NCBI GenBank assembly: GCA_028874315.1
Contig: JAPPKM010000192.1
Location: forward strand, 1,636 to 39,164
From: Chloroflexota bacterium
Lineage (GTDB): Bacteria > Chloroflexota > UBA11872
Direction of reading: 5' to 3'
DNA length: 37,529 nt
A program made the translations under genes and the position numbers. Shown here piece by piece: positions 25,256 to 32,831 of this stretch; the stretch's first letter is position 1, and every line of letters starts with the position of its first letter. The notes under the pieces are model-generated. The model was not told the DNA's origin and searched no databases. It saw only the letters and a list, made by a program, of their open reading frames with translations.

Positions 25256-26692
25256 ATGACGTCGGACGAACCGATGACGCGACGGCAGGTGCTTCGTCTG
25301 GCGGGTTTTCTTGGCGTTGGCACTCTGGGAACGGCGGCATTGTCGGGTTGCGTCGAGTCGGGTCAAGGCGGCGTTCAAGCCTCGAGGTCAAGCAGCGACA
25401 AGCCCCCTGCGTCTCCGTACGTCAGCATTAGTTTCTCCTCCACTCACCATGCAGGGCCGCGCGGGGCGGCGATGGAGTGGGGGCTGCGTCGTTTCGCCGA
25501 AAGGCGACCGGACATCTATGTCGAGTTCGAGCCGGACGTGAACCTCGTCGGTCGACTCCTGGCTGACACGGCGCCGCACGTGGCGCACACGCCCCAGGGG
25601 GCCTTTCTCAGCTTTCTGGTTGAGGGTGCGTTTGTGGAGGTAACCGACATCCTCGAGCAGATGGATGTGCGGAAGGAGGACTACTACTTCCTGCCTGACA
25701 CTCACACCGACAACGGTCTTGATCACTCCTATCCGCCGCCACGACAGATGCGGGGGCCGCAGTTCGGCATGCCGTTCCAATTTGAAATCAGCGGGTTCGT
25801 GGCAAACCTCTCGCTGGCTGAGAACGCCGGCGTGCGGTTTCCGGATAGCGAAGCCTCGTGGACTTGGGCCGACTGGACGGAGTGGGACGCACAGATGACG
25901 GAACCCGACGTCGGCACTTATGGAACCTGGGCGCGTCAGGATTATCAATACCAGTACCTGCCGCAAATGTACTCCAACGGGCTCAAGAAACCATTCGATG
26001 ACGGTCTGACCAGGACGATGTTCGACGAGCCGCAAGCGCTAGAGGCCTGGGAATACCTGATCAACAAGATTTTCGTCCATCAGACTTCTCCCGCTCCCCA
26101 CCAAATCAGGACAATCTCAGGTGAATACGGCGAGCCGTTTGCCGCCGGCAAGATCGGCATCTGGCCATCGGGCCGTGCATTCTCGACCGGCTATGGGGAC
26201 GGGGTTATCAGGGATCGGTTTACCTGGACACTTCTGCCAGCGGTTGTGGCCGAACGCGGCGGCCCGCCTGGCCATAGTGCAAGCGAAGTGCCAAATCTAA
26301 TCACCCGCAGCGCCTCACGCGATGGGTTGGAGGAACCGGCGCTGGCGCTTGCCGTGTTTTTCGCTGGTGAGGAATTCCAGGGGCGCGTCGGGATCGAGCG
26401 CGGGCACATGCCCGTCCATACGAGGGCTCTGGAAGCGCCGGAGTCACTGGCCCCGCCTCCTCATGGAATGAAGTGGCTGAAGATGTATGCCGACCGAACC
26501 GATAACCGCGGACCCTATCCATTCGGCACCTGGCGGGAGTGGTTCATCCAGCACCAGAGAATCGGCTTGTCCGGCTGGCTGGGTCGGCAGACCCCGGGCG
26601 AATCGCTGCGCGCCGTTCAGGATTGGGGTGTTCGGCACCTTTCGGAGTATGACGGGCCGAAGCCGTTCGTAGATTCGCCGGTGTATCCATAG
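25256..26692 (+). CDS. Extracellular solute-binding lipoprotein, family 1-like (paralogue 2)
   Basis: This tandem paralogue of the preceding gene has 478 aa. The signal region TRRQVLRLAGF fits a twin-arginine pattern and ends at lipobox LSGC (C32). It shares GPRGAAMEWGLRRFAERRPDIYV, DYYFLPDTH and FGMPFQFEISGF with paralogue 1. Strings such as YGTWARQDYQYQYLPQMYSN and GLKKPFDDGLTRTMFD are identical in the two proteins. The DNA is similar too (compare 24450-24530 with 25938-26020), indicating a fairly recent duplication. The main difference is a shorter linker after the lipobox. ATG 25256 is taken as start; ATG 25274 is an alternative that still keeps the RR motif. Confidence 0.83.
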   Translation: MTSDEPMTRRQVLRLAGFLGVGTLGTAALSGCVESGQGGVQASRSSSDKPPASPYVSISFSSTHHAGPRGAAMEWGLRRFAERRPDIYVEFEPDVNLVGRLLADTAPHVAHTPQGAFLSFLVEGAFVEVTDILEQMDVRKEDYYFLPDTHTDNGLDHSYPPPRQMRGPQFGMPFQFEISGFVANLSLAENAGVRFPDSEASWTWADWTEWDAQMTEPDVGTYGTWARQDYQYQYLPQMYSNGLKKPFDDGLTRTMFDEPQALEAWEYLINKIFVHQTSPAPHQIRTISGEYGEPFAAGKIGIWPSGRAFSTGYGDGVIRDRFTWTLLPAVVAERGGPPGHSASEVPNLITRSASRDGLEEPALALAVFFAGEEFQGRVGIERGHMPVHTRALEAPESLAPPPHGMKWLKMYADRTDNRGPYPFGTWREWFIQHQRIGLSGWLGRQTPGESLRAVQDWGVRHLSEYDGPKPFVDSPVYP

Positions 26693-26750
26693 CGGCGCTG
26701 CCACGGCGGCGCGGCGCGTGGATGACTCACGGCGATTTCCGCGCTGAGCG

Positions 26751-27500
26751 TCAGCGGGGACTTGAGTCGTGGCGCTGGGTGTCGATAGAAGACGGCAGCG
26801 GCTGCCACGGCAGCAACTCAAGGAGCATCAGCGACGGAACCGACACGTTCCGCTGGCCCGAGTCTCCTGAATCGGGCCCGACGTCGTCGAGTGTTCGGAG
26901 GAGGAAGCCGCTGCTCCGAAAAGCGCTGACAAGGTCTTCGAACGTTCGGTGGTAGTAGCGCGCCTCAAACCCGACGCGCTCGATTCCGAACACGTGGGCA
27001 ATTGACCCGGACGCGACGTAGGTGTGCACCTTGCCCCGAATCACCGCCGAGTAGGGGTTTTAGAGCGACAGCAGGAATCGACCGTGAGGAGCGAGCGCTC
27101 TGTTGACGCTGTGCAGAAGCGCCAGGTGATCTGCCACGCCGTCGAGCACCATGTTGGCGACAATCAGGTCAAAGCGCCGTCGATACGACGGAAGGCCGCG
27201 CGTGATCCGCTTCCCGGAACGTGATGTTGTGCAGGTCGACGTGCGGGTGGCTCTGCGCCGCCTCGATCAAGCGCGGCGCGAAGTCAACGCCGACGACATG
27301 GGCTCCGTGCCGGGCGAAGAGACGGGCCAGGTGGCCCTCGCCGCAGCCGGCGTCAAGGACCTTGCGGCCGGAAACGTCGCCCGCGAGACAGAGCAGACGG
27401 CGGGCGAGCCGGGACAGGAGGCAACCAGCGTTCCCTCGCGTACAAGGCTGACATAGGCCTCGGCGTATTGGCCGTAGCTGTCCATCTCGGCAAGGTCCAT
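26751..27500 (-). pseudogene. Degenerate SAM-dependent methyltransferase (two frameshifts, one stop)
   Basis: Reading the minus strand from ATG 27500 gives MDLAEMDSYGQYAEAYVSL, then a one-base deletion near 27420. In the next frame comes a clear motif I, GRKVLDAGCGEGHLARLF, followed by HVVGVDFAPRLIEAAQ. A second one-base change near 27190-27205 shifts to RRFDLIVANMVLDGVADH and HSVNRALAPHGRFLLSL. There a TAA (27060-27062) interrupts the frame before NPYSAVIRGKVHTYVASGS, and the reading continues to a stop at 26751. Rejoined, these parts make one class I methyltransferase of normal length and order. Three separate lesions argue for a decayed gene rather than a single sequencing error, though low-quality assembly could also produce them. 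Confidence 0.85.
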
Positions 27501-27572
27501 TCCGCGCCTTCAGTGATTGCTGAGTCCGCTTCGGCCGCACCATCGTGCCCGACAGCTGGCCGGTCCCTCGCG

Positions 27573-27578
27573 TAGAAT
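27573..27578 (+). promoter_or_regulatory. -10-like TAGAAT before the first small lipoprotein
   Basis: TAGAAT lies 34 bases before ATG 27613. A CCGACA at 27549-27554 matches four of six -35 bases, with an 18-base spacer. Confidence 0.4.
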
Positions 27579-27612
27579 CGGACGCGAGCAAACCCGAGCC
27601 GGATTCGTAGCG

Positions 27613-27852
27613 ATGGATCGATTGCAGGCAGCGCCGGAACGGATAGCGAGACGGCGATTGTTACGTGCCGTGTCTGCATTGACTCTCGTCGCGGCAGGCG
27701 GCGGCTTACTGAGCGCTTGCCTGGGTGACTCGTCACGGGATGAGGACGGGTATTACAAGTTCGCCCGCACGCGAGCCCGTGGCGAGTATGCATACGACCC
27801 GCAGGAGCGCGAGCGGCTGCGGCAGGAATACCAGCCCAGCGGTGGCTCATAA
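27613..27852 (+). CDS. Small lipoprotein (79 aa), unrecognised
   Basis: No family is recognised. The product has a basic segment IARRRLLRAVS, a hydrophobic stretch and lipobox LLSAC with acylated C36, leaving a mature peptide of only 44 residues. The mature part is charged and Tyr/Arg-rich (DEDGYYKFARTRARGEYAYD). It contains the pattern Y-x-Y followed seven residues later by RLR, also found in the next small lipoprotein. The three consecutive arginines suggest Tat export. ATG 27613 is preferred because the frame upstream holds no signal-peptide feature and TAGAAT lies just before it. It sits between the solute-binding genes and may assist or anchor such a complex, which is only inference. Confidence 0.68.
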   Translation: MDRLQAAPERIARRRLLRAVSALTLVAAGGGLLSACLGDSSRDEDGYYKFARTRARGEYAYDPQERERLRQEYQPSGGS

Positions 27853-27952
27853 ACGGGCTAGCGAATTCGCGCGGCTGCTAGCGCAGCGCGAGCGGACCTG
27901 AGGTCGTGGAACGAGGTTTCTGCGTTGGCAGCGGCGCCTACATTGGCGGCGA

Positions 27953-27958
27953 TATACT
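27953..27958 (+). promoter_or_regulatory. -10-like TATACT before the second small lipoprotein
   Basis: TATACT matches five of six -10 consensus positions and lies 43 bases before ATG 28002. No -35 element at standard spacing is obvious; TTGGCA at 27925-27930 is too far. The presence of its own promoter suggests the three small lipoproteins are separate transcription units. Confidence 0.4.
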
Positions 27959-28001
27959 TTGGTGAAACAGCAGAGGCCGCTTTCGCACTCACGAGGTTCT
28001 C

Positions 28002-28208
28002 ATGAGCAACGACACGGATCGACCAGTTAAGGCTGGACCCCGCGCCGTCGCGCGAATCCAGCGCCGCCGGGCGCTGGCTTTTGGCGCCGCCGCTCTAGCC
28101 GCGGTCGTCGCGGCAGCCTGTGCCCCGGAGGACGAGGGCGCGGGAACCCGCGACAACCCATTCCCGTATAGCGAAGAGCGAACCGCTCGGCTGCGTACGC
28201 GTATGTAG
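28002..28208 (+). CDS. Small lipoprotein (68 aa), unrecognised
   Basis: No family is recognised. Its layout is the same as that of the preceding small gene: a hydrophilic leader of about 20 residues, QRRRALAFGAAALAAVVAAAC as signal with lipobox at C40, then a mature peptide of 29 residues (APEDEGAGTRDNP, then FPYSEERTARLRTRM). FPY plus RLR seven residues after the Tyr matches the spacing in the 79-aa lipoprotein, so the two are probably paralogous. A ribosome binding site GAGG lies about five bases before ATG 28002. The mature peptide is too short to fold as an enzyme, so a binding, anchoring or signalling role is more plausible. Confidence 0.65.
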   Translation: MSNDTDRPVKAGPRAVARIQRRRALAFGAAALAAVVAAACAPEDEGAGTRDNPFPYSEERTARLRTRM

Positions 28209-28332
28209 ACCGGCGGCGTGGTTGACGCCGTGCTGCTAACCCGAATCTTTTGTGCCGGCTTGCCGTGGCGAGGTCCTCGCTTGAACTGACCTTCCGCTGT
28301 TTCGTGCCTCTAGGCATCGGGCTGAGGAACTA

Positions 28333-28364
28333 CCAAGGCCCGGCGCCGGAGCGCCGGGCCTTGG
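28333..28364. terminator. Strong bidirectional hairpin between convergent genes
   Basis: CCAAGGCCCGGCGC (28333-28346) and GCGCCGGGCCTTGG (28351-28364) form a perfect 14-bp stem with the loop CGGA. It lies between the small lipoprotein gene and the convergent solute-binding gene, the usual place for a two-way terminator. No U-tract follows on either strand, so it is not a textbook intrinsic terminator. Confidence 0.65.
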
Positions 28365-28399
28365 CTCGTAAGCGTCCCAAGTCGGGGCGCTTGCCGGAC

Positions 28400-29914
28400 T
28401 TAGAGCGGCGGGAAGCCGAACTTCTGGCGACCCTCGTTGAGCAGATCGCGCTGACCGGCGAGTGAGGTGCGCACCAGGTGCTTGGCCTCGTCGATCACCT
28501 GGTCGACCGGCTTGTCGCCCAGATAGGCTGCATCGGGCGTCTTGCGCCACTCGTACATCTCCCACCAGGCGGGCAGCGCCATCATCAGGTGACGGTTGAC
28601 GTTGCCCACGTCGGCGTAGGACTTGAGCCACTCCATGCCCTCGGGCGGTGGCGCCTTGGCCTCCGCCGAGTCGAAGACTCCTCGGTGCATGGGGAGGTGG
28701 CCGCGGTCAATGGCGACGCGTCCCTGATACGTCGGACCGCCGAGGAACAGGATCAGGTCGATCGCCTCCTCGATGGTCCCGTACCGTTGCGCGCCGTTCG
28801 TGACCAAGTGCGGCTGGTCGTTCCACTCGTGAATCTCCTCACCGAGGGATGCGAGCGGCATGGGCCCAAGCGACCACTTGAAGCGGTCCTTGATGCGCGG
28901 CACGTGGTAGCCCGTGGTGTAGACCACGGAACTCAACCACGACCACACCTTGCCCGCGGCGAACGGGTTACCGAATTCACCCGCCAACCGCTTGTTGTCG
29001 GCGAGCGGGAACGAGACGTTCTCGTTGTGGATCAGGCCCACCGAGAAGTTCAGCCCGAAGTCGCCGCCGTTGTCGAACACGGCCAACTCGGTCTCGTCCG
29101 CATTGCGCATGGCCGTGGCGCCCGACATAAAGGCCATGGGGCTCCAGTGGAACTCATAGCCGTTGTGGGCCCAGGTACCCCACTGGTCGATGTCGGGATC
29201 CGTGACCTTCTTGCAGGACTCGAGGAACTCGTTCTCGTAGGTCCAGCCCACGCTGGGAAACTCGACGCCGTACTCCTCGCCCATGGTGGTGTTCATCACG
29301 ATGCCGCCGAGCGCGCCCTGGAACGGCATGCCGAACTGCGCGCCCTCGATCACGTTGGACGGGTTTGAGCCCTCGTCGTGGGCGTGGTCGTGATTGACGG
29401 TGTACAGATCGGGAATGAAGTAGTAGTCCTCGGGAATGTAGTCGTCGCGCTTGGCCAGGCCGTCGTTGATCTCGGTGAAGCCGCCATCGTTGACGAAGGC
29501 GCCGAGCATGCCGCCGTCAAGCATGGCCACTTCGGCCTGGGTGCCGGCGGCCATCTGCAACGGAAACACGCTGGTCGCGTAGTCAGCCGGTTGCGGAATG
29601 AACTTGACGAAGATGTTCGGTCGCAAGGCGGCGTACTGCTTGAGGCCCCACTGCATGGCCGCGCCACGCGGGCCGGACGTGTGGTCGCCCACGTAGCTGA
29701 GCGTGACGGTCTCGGGCTGCGGTGCCGCCGTGGCTGCTGGTGCGGGCGCCTCAGTCATGGCGGGAGCGGCCGTCGCTGCGGGTGCCGCAACCTCCGCAGG
29801 TGCAGGCTCGGGCTCCGACTCGCCACAGGCGGCGAGAATGGCCATGCCGCTGACGCCAATCGCGCCCACTCCCGCTGCGCGCAGGATGGTGCGCCTTGAT
29901 GGGCGATTGCTCAT
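28400..29914 (-). CDS. Extracellular solute-binding lipoprotein, family 1-like (paralogue 3)
   Basis: This 504 aa paralogue of the tandem pair is more diverged. The signal SRRTILRAAGVGAIGV matches the twin-arginine consensus well, ending in lipobox LAAC (C30). An Ala/Pro/Glu/Thr-rich linker (about 31-68) tethers the binding domain. Shared signatures are GPRGAAMQWGLKQYAALRPN, EDYYFIPD, FGMPFQG, QGRVAIDRGHLPMH and PPPEGMEWLKSYAD. ATG 29914 follows a strong GGGAGGG ribosome binding site. A leader hairpin lies upstream. Like the others it has no transporter gene beside it. The different ligand-contact region suggests a different solute from paralogues 1 and 2. Confidence 0.85.
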   Translation of the reverse strand: MSNRPSRRTILRAAGVGAIGVSGMAILAACGESEPEPAPAEVAAPAATAAPAMTEAPAPAATAAPQPETVTLSYVGDHTSGPRGAAMQWGLKQYAALRPNIFVKFIPQPADYATSVFPLQMAAGTQAEVAMLDGGMLGAFVNDGGFTEINDGLAKRDDYIPEDYYFIPDLYTVNHDHAHDEGSNPSNVIEGAQFGMPFQGALGGIVMNTTMGEEYGVEFPSVGWTYENEFLESCKKVTDPDIDQWGTWAHNGYEFHWSPMAFMSGATAMRNADETELAVFDNGGDFGLNFSVGLIHNENVSFPLADNKRLAGEFGNPFAAGKVWSWLSSVVYTTGYHVPRIKDRFKWSLGPMPLASLGEEIHEWNDQPHLVTNGAQRYGTIEEAIDLILFLGGPTYQGRVAIDRGHLPMHRGVFDSAEAKAPPPEGMEWLKSYADVGNVNRHLMMALPAWWEMYEWRKTPDAAYLGDKPVDQVIDEAKHLVRTSLAGQRDLLNEGRQKFGFPPL

Positions 29915-29947
29915 GCGTTCCCTCCCTGAAGACGAGGCGCTTCAATT

Positions 29948-29968
29948 CGCGGCAGTTGCCCTGCCGCG
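29948..29968 (-). promoter_or_regulatory. Leader hairpin upstream of solute-binding paralogue 3
   Basis: CGCGGCAG and CTGCCGCG form a perfect 8-bp stem with a 5-base loop, about 34-54 bases before ATG 29914 on the coding strand. It falls in the expected 5' untranslated leader, so it could affect mRNA stability or translation. It does not resemble a known riboswitch. Confidence 0.45.
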
Positions 29969-30276
29969 CCCCGGGCGACGCTCCAATACTTGCTGAAGCA
30001 CGAGCCGCCGAGGGACGCTCGCCTCAATGCACCGTAACTTCGCGGGTGCAGCTTGTTCTATTCGGAAGTACCCGTCAAGCCGCTTGTCCGATTTGGAAGC
30101 AATTGCCCGACGGCGCGGCCAGTCCACTGCCTTCGTCATACGTCGGGAGGCGAATATCGCGACTACGTACGAGCACCATGATCGACTGCACACCTGGACT
30201 GGTGTGGAGGGGATCCTGCGCCCCGACCAGTGTTGTCGAGTCCTTGTGTGCGCACTAATCGACCAATTGGGGTCCG
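29969..30276. other. Gene-free spacer, more AT-rich than its surroundings
   Basis: No recognised gene lies here. The frames on both strands that span it give no family match, and neither has a good ribosome binding site. The segment from about 30020 is visibly less GC-rich than flanking genes. Two short palindromes, GTGCGCAC (30248-30255) and CCAATTGG (30263-30270), precede the promoter-like TACAAT of the next small lipoprotein and could be operator sites. Confidence 0.4.
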
Positions 30277-30282
30277 TACAAT
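30277..30282 (+). promoter_or_regulatory. -10-like TACAAT before the third small lipoprotein
   Basis: TACAAT matches five of six consensus positions and lies 27 bases before GTG 30310. The -35 region is not recognisable. Confidence 0.4.
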
Positions 30283-30309
30283 GAGCTCGCCCGCAACGGG
30301 AGAGCCCGT

Positions 30310-30543
30310 GTGCCGGTCACGGATTCGACTGCGCAAGGCCAGCGACCCACGCATCGCGGTGGGGGCATGGGACGTCGGCGCGTATTACTGGCGGTGACGG
30401 CCGTGGCGAGTTCGTTGGCGGTTGCGGCCTGCGCCGATAAGCCGCCACCGGCTGAGGTCACGCCGTTCGCGTTTCCGGCCGTAGGGGCGGGCCAAAAGGA
30501 CACCGCGCAGTTCGGCGCCCGCAGCGGCCCCACGGTTCCCTGA
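30310..30543 (+). CDS. Small lipoprotein (77 aa), unrecognised
   Basis: No family is recognised. The product has a hydrophilic leader, then GRRRVLLAVTAVASSLAVAAC with lipobox C41 and a mature peptide of 37 residues (ADKPPPAEVTPFAFPAVGAG and a Gly/Ser/Thr tail). The layout matches the other two small lipoproteins: about 20 leading residues, three arginines, one hydrophobic stretch and a very short mature part. It lacks the Y-x6-RLR pattern they share. GTG 30310 is chosen because GGGAGAG lies about seven bases before it. ATG 30367 would give a 58-aa form that still has the whole signal. Confidence 0.6.
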   Translation: MPVTDSTAQGQRPTHRGGGMGRRRVLLAVTAVASSLAVAACADKPPPAEVTPFAFPAVGAGQKDTAQFGARSGPTVP

Positions 30544-30626
30544 CCACGACCGGCTTCGCCAACCACAGCCAGCGACCCAGGTTCTTGGCTGTTGGGTGCT
30601 TCGCCGGCAGCCGGGCTTCGGCTCGT

Positions 30627-30632
30627 TAGACT
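30627..30632 (+). promoter_or_regulatory. -10-like TAGACT before vanW-like gene
   Basis: TAGACT lies 59 bases before the chosen ATG 30692 and 32 bases before GTG 30665. The -35 region is unclear. The same hexamer occurs before the tandem solute-binding genes. Confidence 0.3.
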
Positions 30633-30691
30633 AGTTAGTGGGGCTGTGATGGCTCGTAGTTGGAGTGCGTACGGCGAGTGAAGATGACCTG

Positions 30692-32557
30692 ATGAATCGT
30701 CGCGCCCTGCTGTTGGCCGGATTCGGGAGCGCGCTTGCGGCCGCCCCGGCCGCCTTTGTCGCAACGCAACTGATCGGTCGATCCGACGACCTGCCGGTAG
30801 GAACCAGTGTTGGCGGCATTGACATTGGCGGGCTGGATCCCAAAGAGGCCTTGCAGCGCTTGGAGGCGGATTGGCGTCCATTCCTGGACAGCCCGGCGGT
30901 GGTTCGGATGGACGGTCGAGAATGGAGGCCGTCGGGTGGGGACCTGGGGCTCCGGGCAAACCTCCACACGCCGCTGCGCGAGGTTTTCGCCTCGCGCGGG
31001 GCTGGCGGCATCCTGGATCGACTGACTGGTGAAACTGAAGTAAAGAGTCCCACGACGCCGGTCGTCTCATACGACCGCGAGATTGCTCGCGGCTACTTGC
31101 AGTCCATTGCCGCCGGATTCGACCAGCCATCCGTCAATGCCTCATTGTCAATGCGGAGCGACGGTCGAGTGAGCCTGACGCCCGGGCAGATAGGGCGGGT
31201 GGTGGACGTAGAGCAGGCTCTGCTGGATTTGGAGGCGGGACTGGCGCGACGGGCCGTGGGCCATGTGGTTGATCTTCGTTTCCGGCAAGACGAGCCGGTG
31301 GTTTCCACGTCGGACGCCGAGGCCGCGCTGGAGACGGTGCGGCGGATCATTGGTCGACCCGTGTGGCTGGTGCACGGGTCGGCGGGATGGACGATCGAAC
31401 CCTCGCAGCTCCGGGAGGCGCTTGTTCTCGACACTGGCGATTCCTCGATTGTCCCGCGAATCCAGGTCACGAGATTCAATGACCTATTTCAGAGAATTGA
31501 TGACGCGCTTTCGGCCGAGTCGCGACACGGCGCCTTTGACTTTGATGAGAAACAGGATCGAGTGCTGGACTTCCAACCGGGCCACCCAGGTCAGCGGCTA
31601 GATCGGCCGGCGCTGGAGCGCGCCATCCTGGAGGCGGTGCAACAGCCGGGCGTGCGGCGCGTTGATATTCCGGTGATCCTGCTGAATAAGGAGTTCGACA
31701 CGTTTGCGAACCCCCTCGGTATCAAGGATCTGCTGGGCGTCGGCTCGTCCATCTACAAAGGCTCGCCGGACTACCGCGATCACAACATTGCCGTTGGCGC
31801 GGCCAAGTTGGACGGCATGGTCGTTCGTCCCGGAGAAACGTTCTCGTTCAATGAGCGCATCGGAGCCTTCACCACGGCCGAAGGCTGGGTGGAAGGCAGC
31901 GTGATCGTAGAGGACCGTACCGAGCAGGGGATTGGCGGGGGCATCTGCCAGGTTTCCACCACACTGTTTCGCGCTGCCCTGGCTGCCGGACTGCCGATCG
32001 AAGAGCGGTGGCCGCATCTCTACCGGGTGCGCTACTACGAGATGGGCGGATCGCCCATTGGCTACGACTCGACGATTTTCTCACCTGGAATCGACCTCAA
32101 GTTCAAGAACGACTTCGAAAACCCGATCATGTTGCGAGTGCTGATCGACCGTCGACTAGCAACGCTGGATTTCGAGATCTGGGGTACCGGCGACGGCCGG
32201 AAAGTTGTCCTGAACAAGCCGCGCCTCTGGGATTGGGAAGCTCCACCGCCGGACGAGGGCATTGTGAATAGCGAGGAAGAGCCGGACTTTGAAGAGCAGC
32301 TGGAATATGCCAAGGAGGGCGTCAAGGCTTCCATCACTCGCACCGTCGTCCTGGCGGATGGTAAGTCTCGGTCCGGCACGTTTCTTTCCACCTACGAGGC
32401 CTGGCCCAATCGCTACATCGTGGGAATCGACGAGGCCAGGGAGCGATTTCCCGTGACGTTCAACAAGTGGGTGGACGATAACCAGGAAGAGGCGGCGCGC
32501 TGGGGCGCGACCAAGGTCCCGGGCGTTCCGTCAGATCCTGACGCGCCTTCGGGCTAG
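30692..32557 (+). CDS. VanW-family exported protein with peptidoglycan-binding-like repeats
   Basis: This envelope protein has an N-terminal signal or membrane anchor ([18 protein letters not shown], twin arginine but no lipobox Cys). Two PG_binding_4-like regions follow: [20 protein letters not shown] in the first, and [15 protein letters not shown] in the second. The VanW domain occupies about residues 350-490, with [35 protein letters not shown] and [17 protein letters not shown]. The C-terminus ([16 protein letters not shown] and WPNRYIVG) resembles the G5-like tail of relatives. Length is 621 aa from ATG 30692; GTG 30665 is an alternative. VanW domains occur in glycopeptide-resistance clusters and many envelope proteins, and their biochemical role is unclear. 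It ends the exported-protein island. Confidence 0.88.
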   Translation: MNRRALLLAGFGSALAAAPAAFVATQLIGRSDDLPVGTSVGGIDIGGLDPKEALQRLEADWRPFLDSPAVVRMDGREWRPSGGDLGLRANLHTPLREVFASRGAGGILDRLTGETEVKSPTTPVVSYDREIARGYLQSIAAGFDQPSVNASLSMRSDGRVSLTPGQIGRVVDVEQALLDLEAGLARRAVGHVVDLRFRQDEPVVSTSDAEAALETVRRIIGRPVWLVHGSAGWTIEPSQLREALVLDTGDSSIVPRIQVTRFNDLFQRIDDALSAESRHGAFDFDEKQDRVLDFQPGHPGQRLDRPALERAILEAVQQPGVRRVDIPVILLNKEFDTFANPLGIKDLLGVGSSIYKGSPDYRDHNIAVGAAKLDGMVVRPGETFSFNERIGAFTTAEGWVEGSVIVEDRTEQGIGGGICQVSTTLFRAALAAGLPIEERWPHLYRVRYYEMGGSPIGYDSTIFSPGIDLKFKNDFENPIMLRVLIDRRLATLDFEIWGTGDGRKVVLNKPRLWDWEAPPPDEGIVNSEEEPDFEEQLEYAKEGVKASITRTVVLADGKSRSGTFLSTYEAWPNRYIVGIDEARERFPVTFNKWVDDNQEEAARWGATKVPGVPSDPDAPSG

Positions 32558-32575
32558 GGCTCGCGAGGGCGGGGC

Positions 32576-32603
32576 AGCGCTCGCTTTCCCGGGGCGAGGC
32601 GCT
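32576..32603 (+). terminator. Possible terminator after the vanW-like gene
   Basis: AGCGCTCGC and GCGAGGCGCT form an imperfect stem with one bulge and a 9-base loop, about 20 bases after the vanW-like stop and before the tRNA. No U-tract is present, so support is modest. Confidence 0.35.
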
Positions 32604-32671
32604 CTCGGTTCACAAGCCCGGGCCGGATCCCTGACTCTCTTCCTCCCCGGTGGCGATACGATGGGCACATA

Positions 32672-32748
32672 CGGGGAGTGGCGCAGCCTGGCAGCGCGCG
32701 GCGTTTGGGACGCCGAGGTCGCGAGTTCAAATCTCGCCTCCCCGACCA
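32672..32748 (+). tRNA. tRNA-Pro (anticodon UGG)
   Basis: The 77-base cloverleaf has acceptor CGGGGAG paired with CTCCCCG, D-stem GCGC/GCGC, anticodon stem CGGCG/CGCCG with loop TTTGGGA (UGG at 32706-32708), variable AGGTC and T-arm GCGAG-TTCAAAT-CTCGC. A discriminator A and encoded CCA follow. The C1-G72 pair and G37 are typical of bacterial tRNA-Pro. A -10-like TACGAT at 32657-32662 precedes it. Confidence 0.97.
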
Positions 32749-32763
32749 CGGTCGAAAGGAGCA

Positions 32764-32828
32764 CGAGCCTGGAAGTGGCTCGATTCAGTTCCGGCTAGCT
32801 GGATCTGCGGGAAATTAGTTCCAGGCTC
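32764..32828. repeat. Nested inverted repeats downstream of tRNA-Pro
   Basis: A short hairpin CGAGCC-(7 bases)-GGCTCG at 32764-32782 may end the tRNA transcript. GAGCCTGGAA (32765-32774) also has an exact inverted copy TTCCAGGCTC at 32819-32828, 44 bases away, reaching toward the end of the converging DUF2961 gene. These are alternative pairings of the same left arm. No integrase or attachment-site duplication was seen. Confidence 0.4.
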
Positions 32829-32831
32829 TGC

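Noticed and set aside
32531-32764. Minus-strand frame with [14 protein letters not shown] over the tRNA
   Set aside because: This is the well-known spurious product that arises antisense to tRNA genes; the tRNA-Pro explains it.
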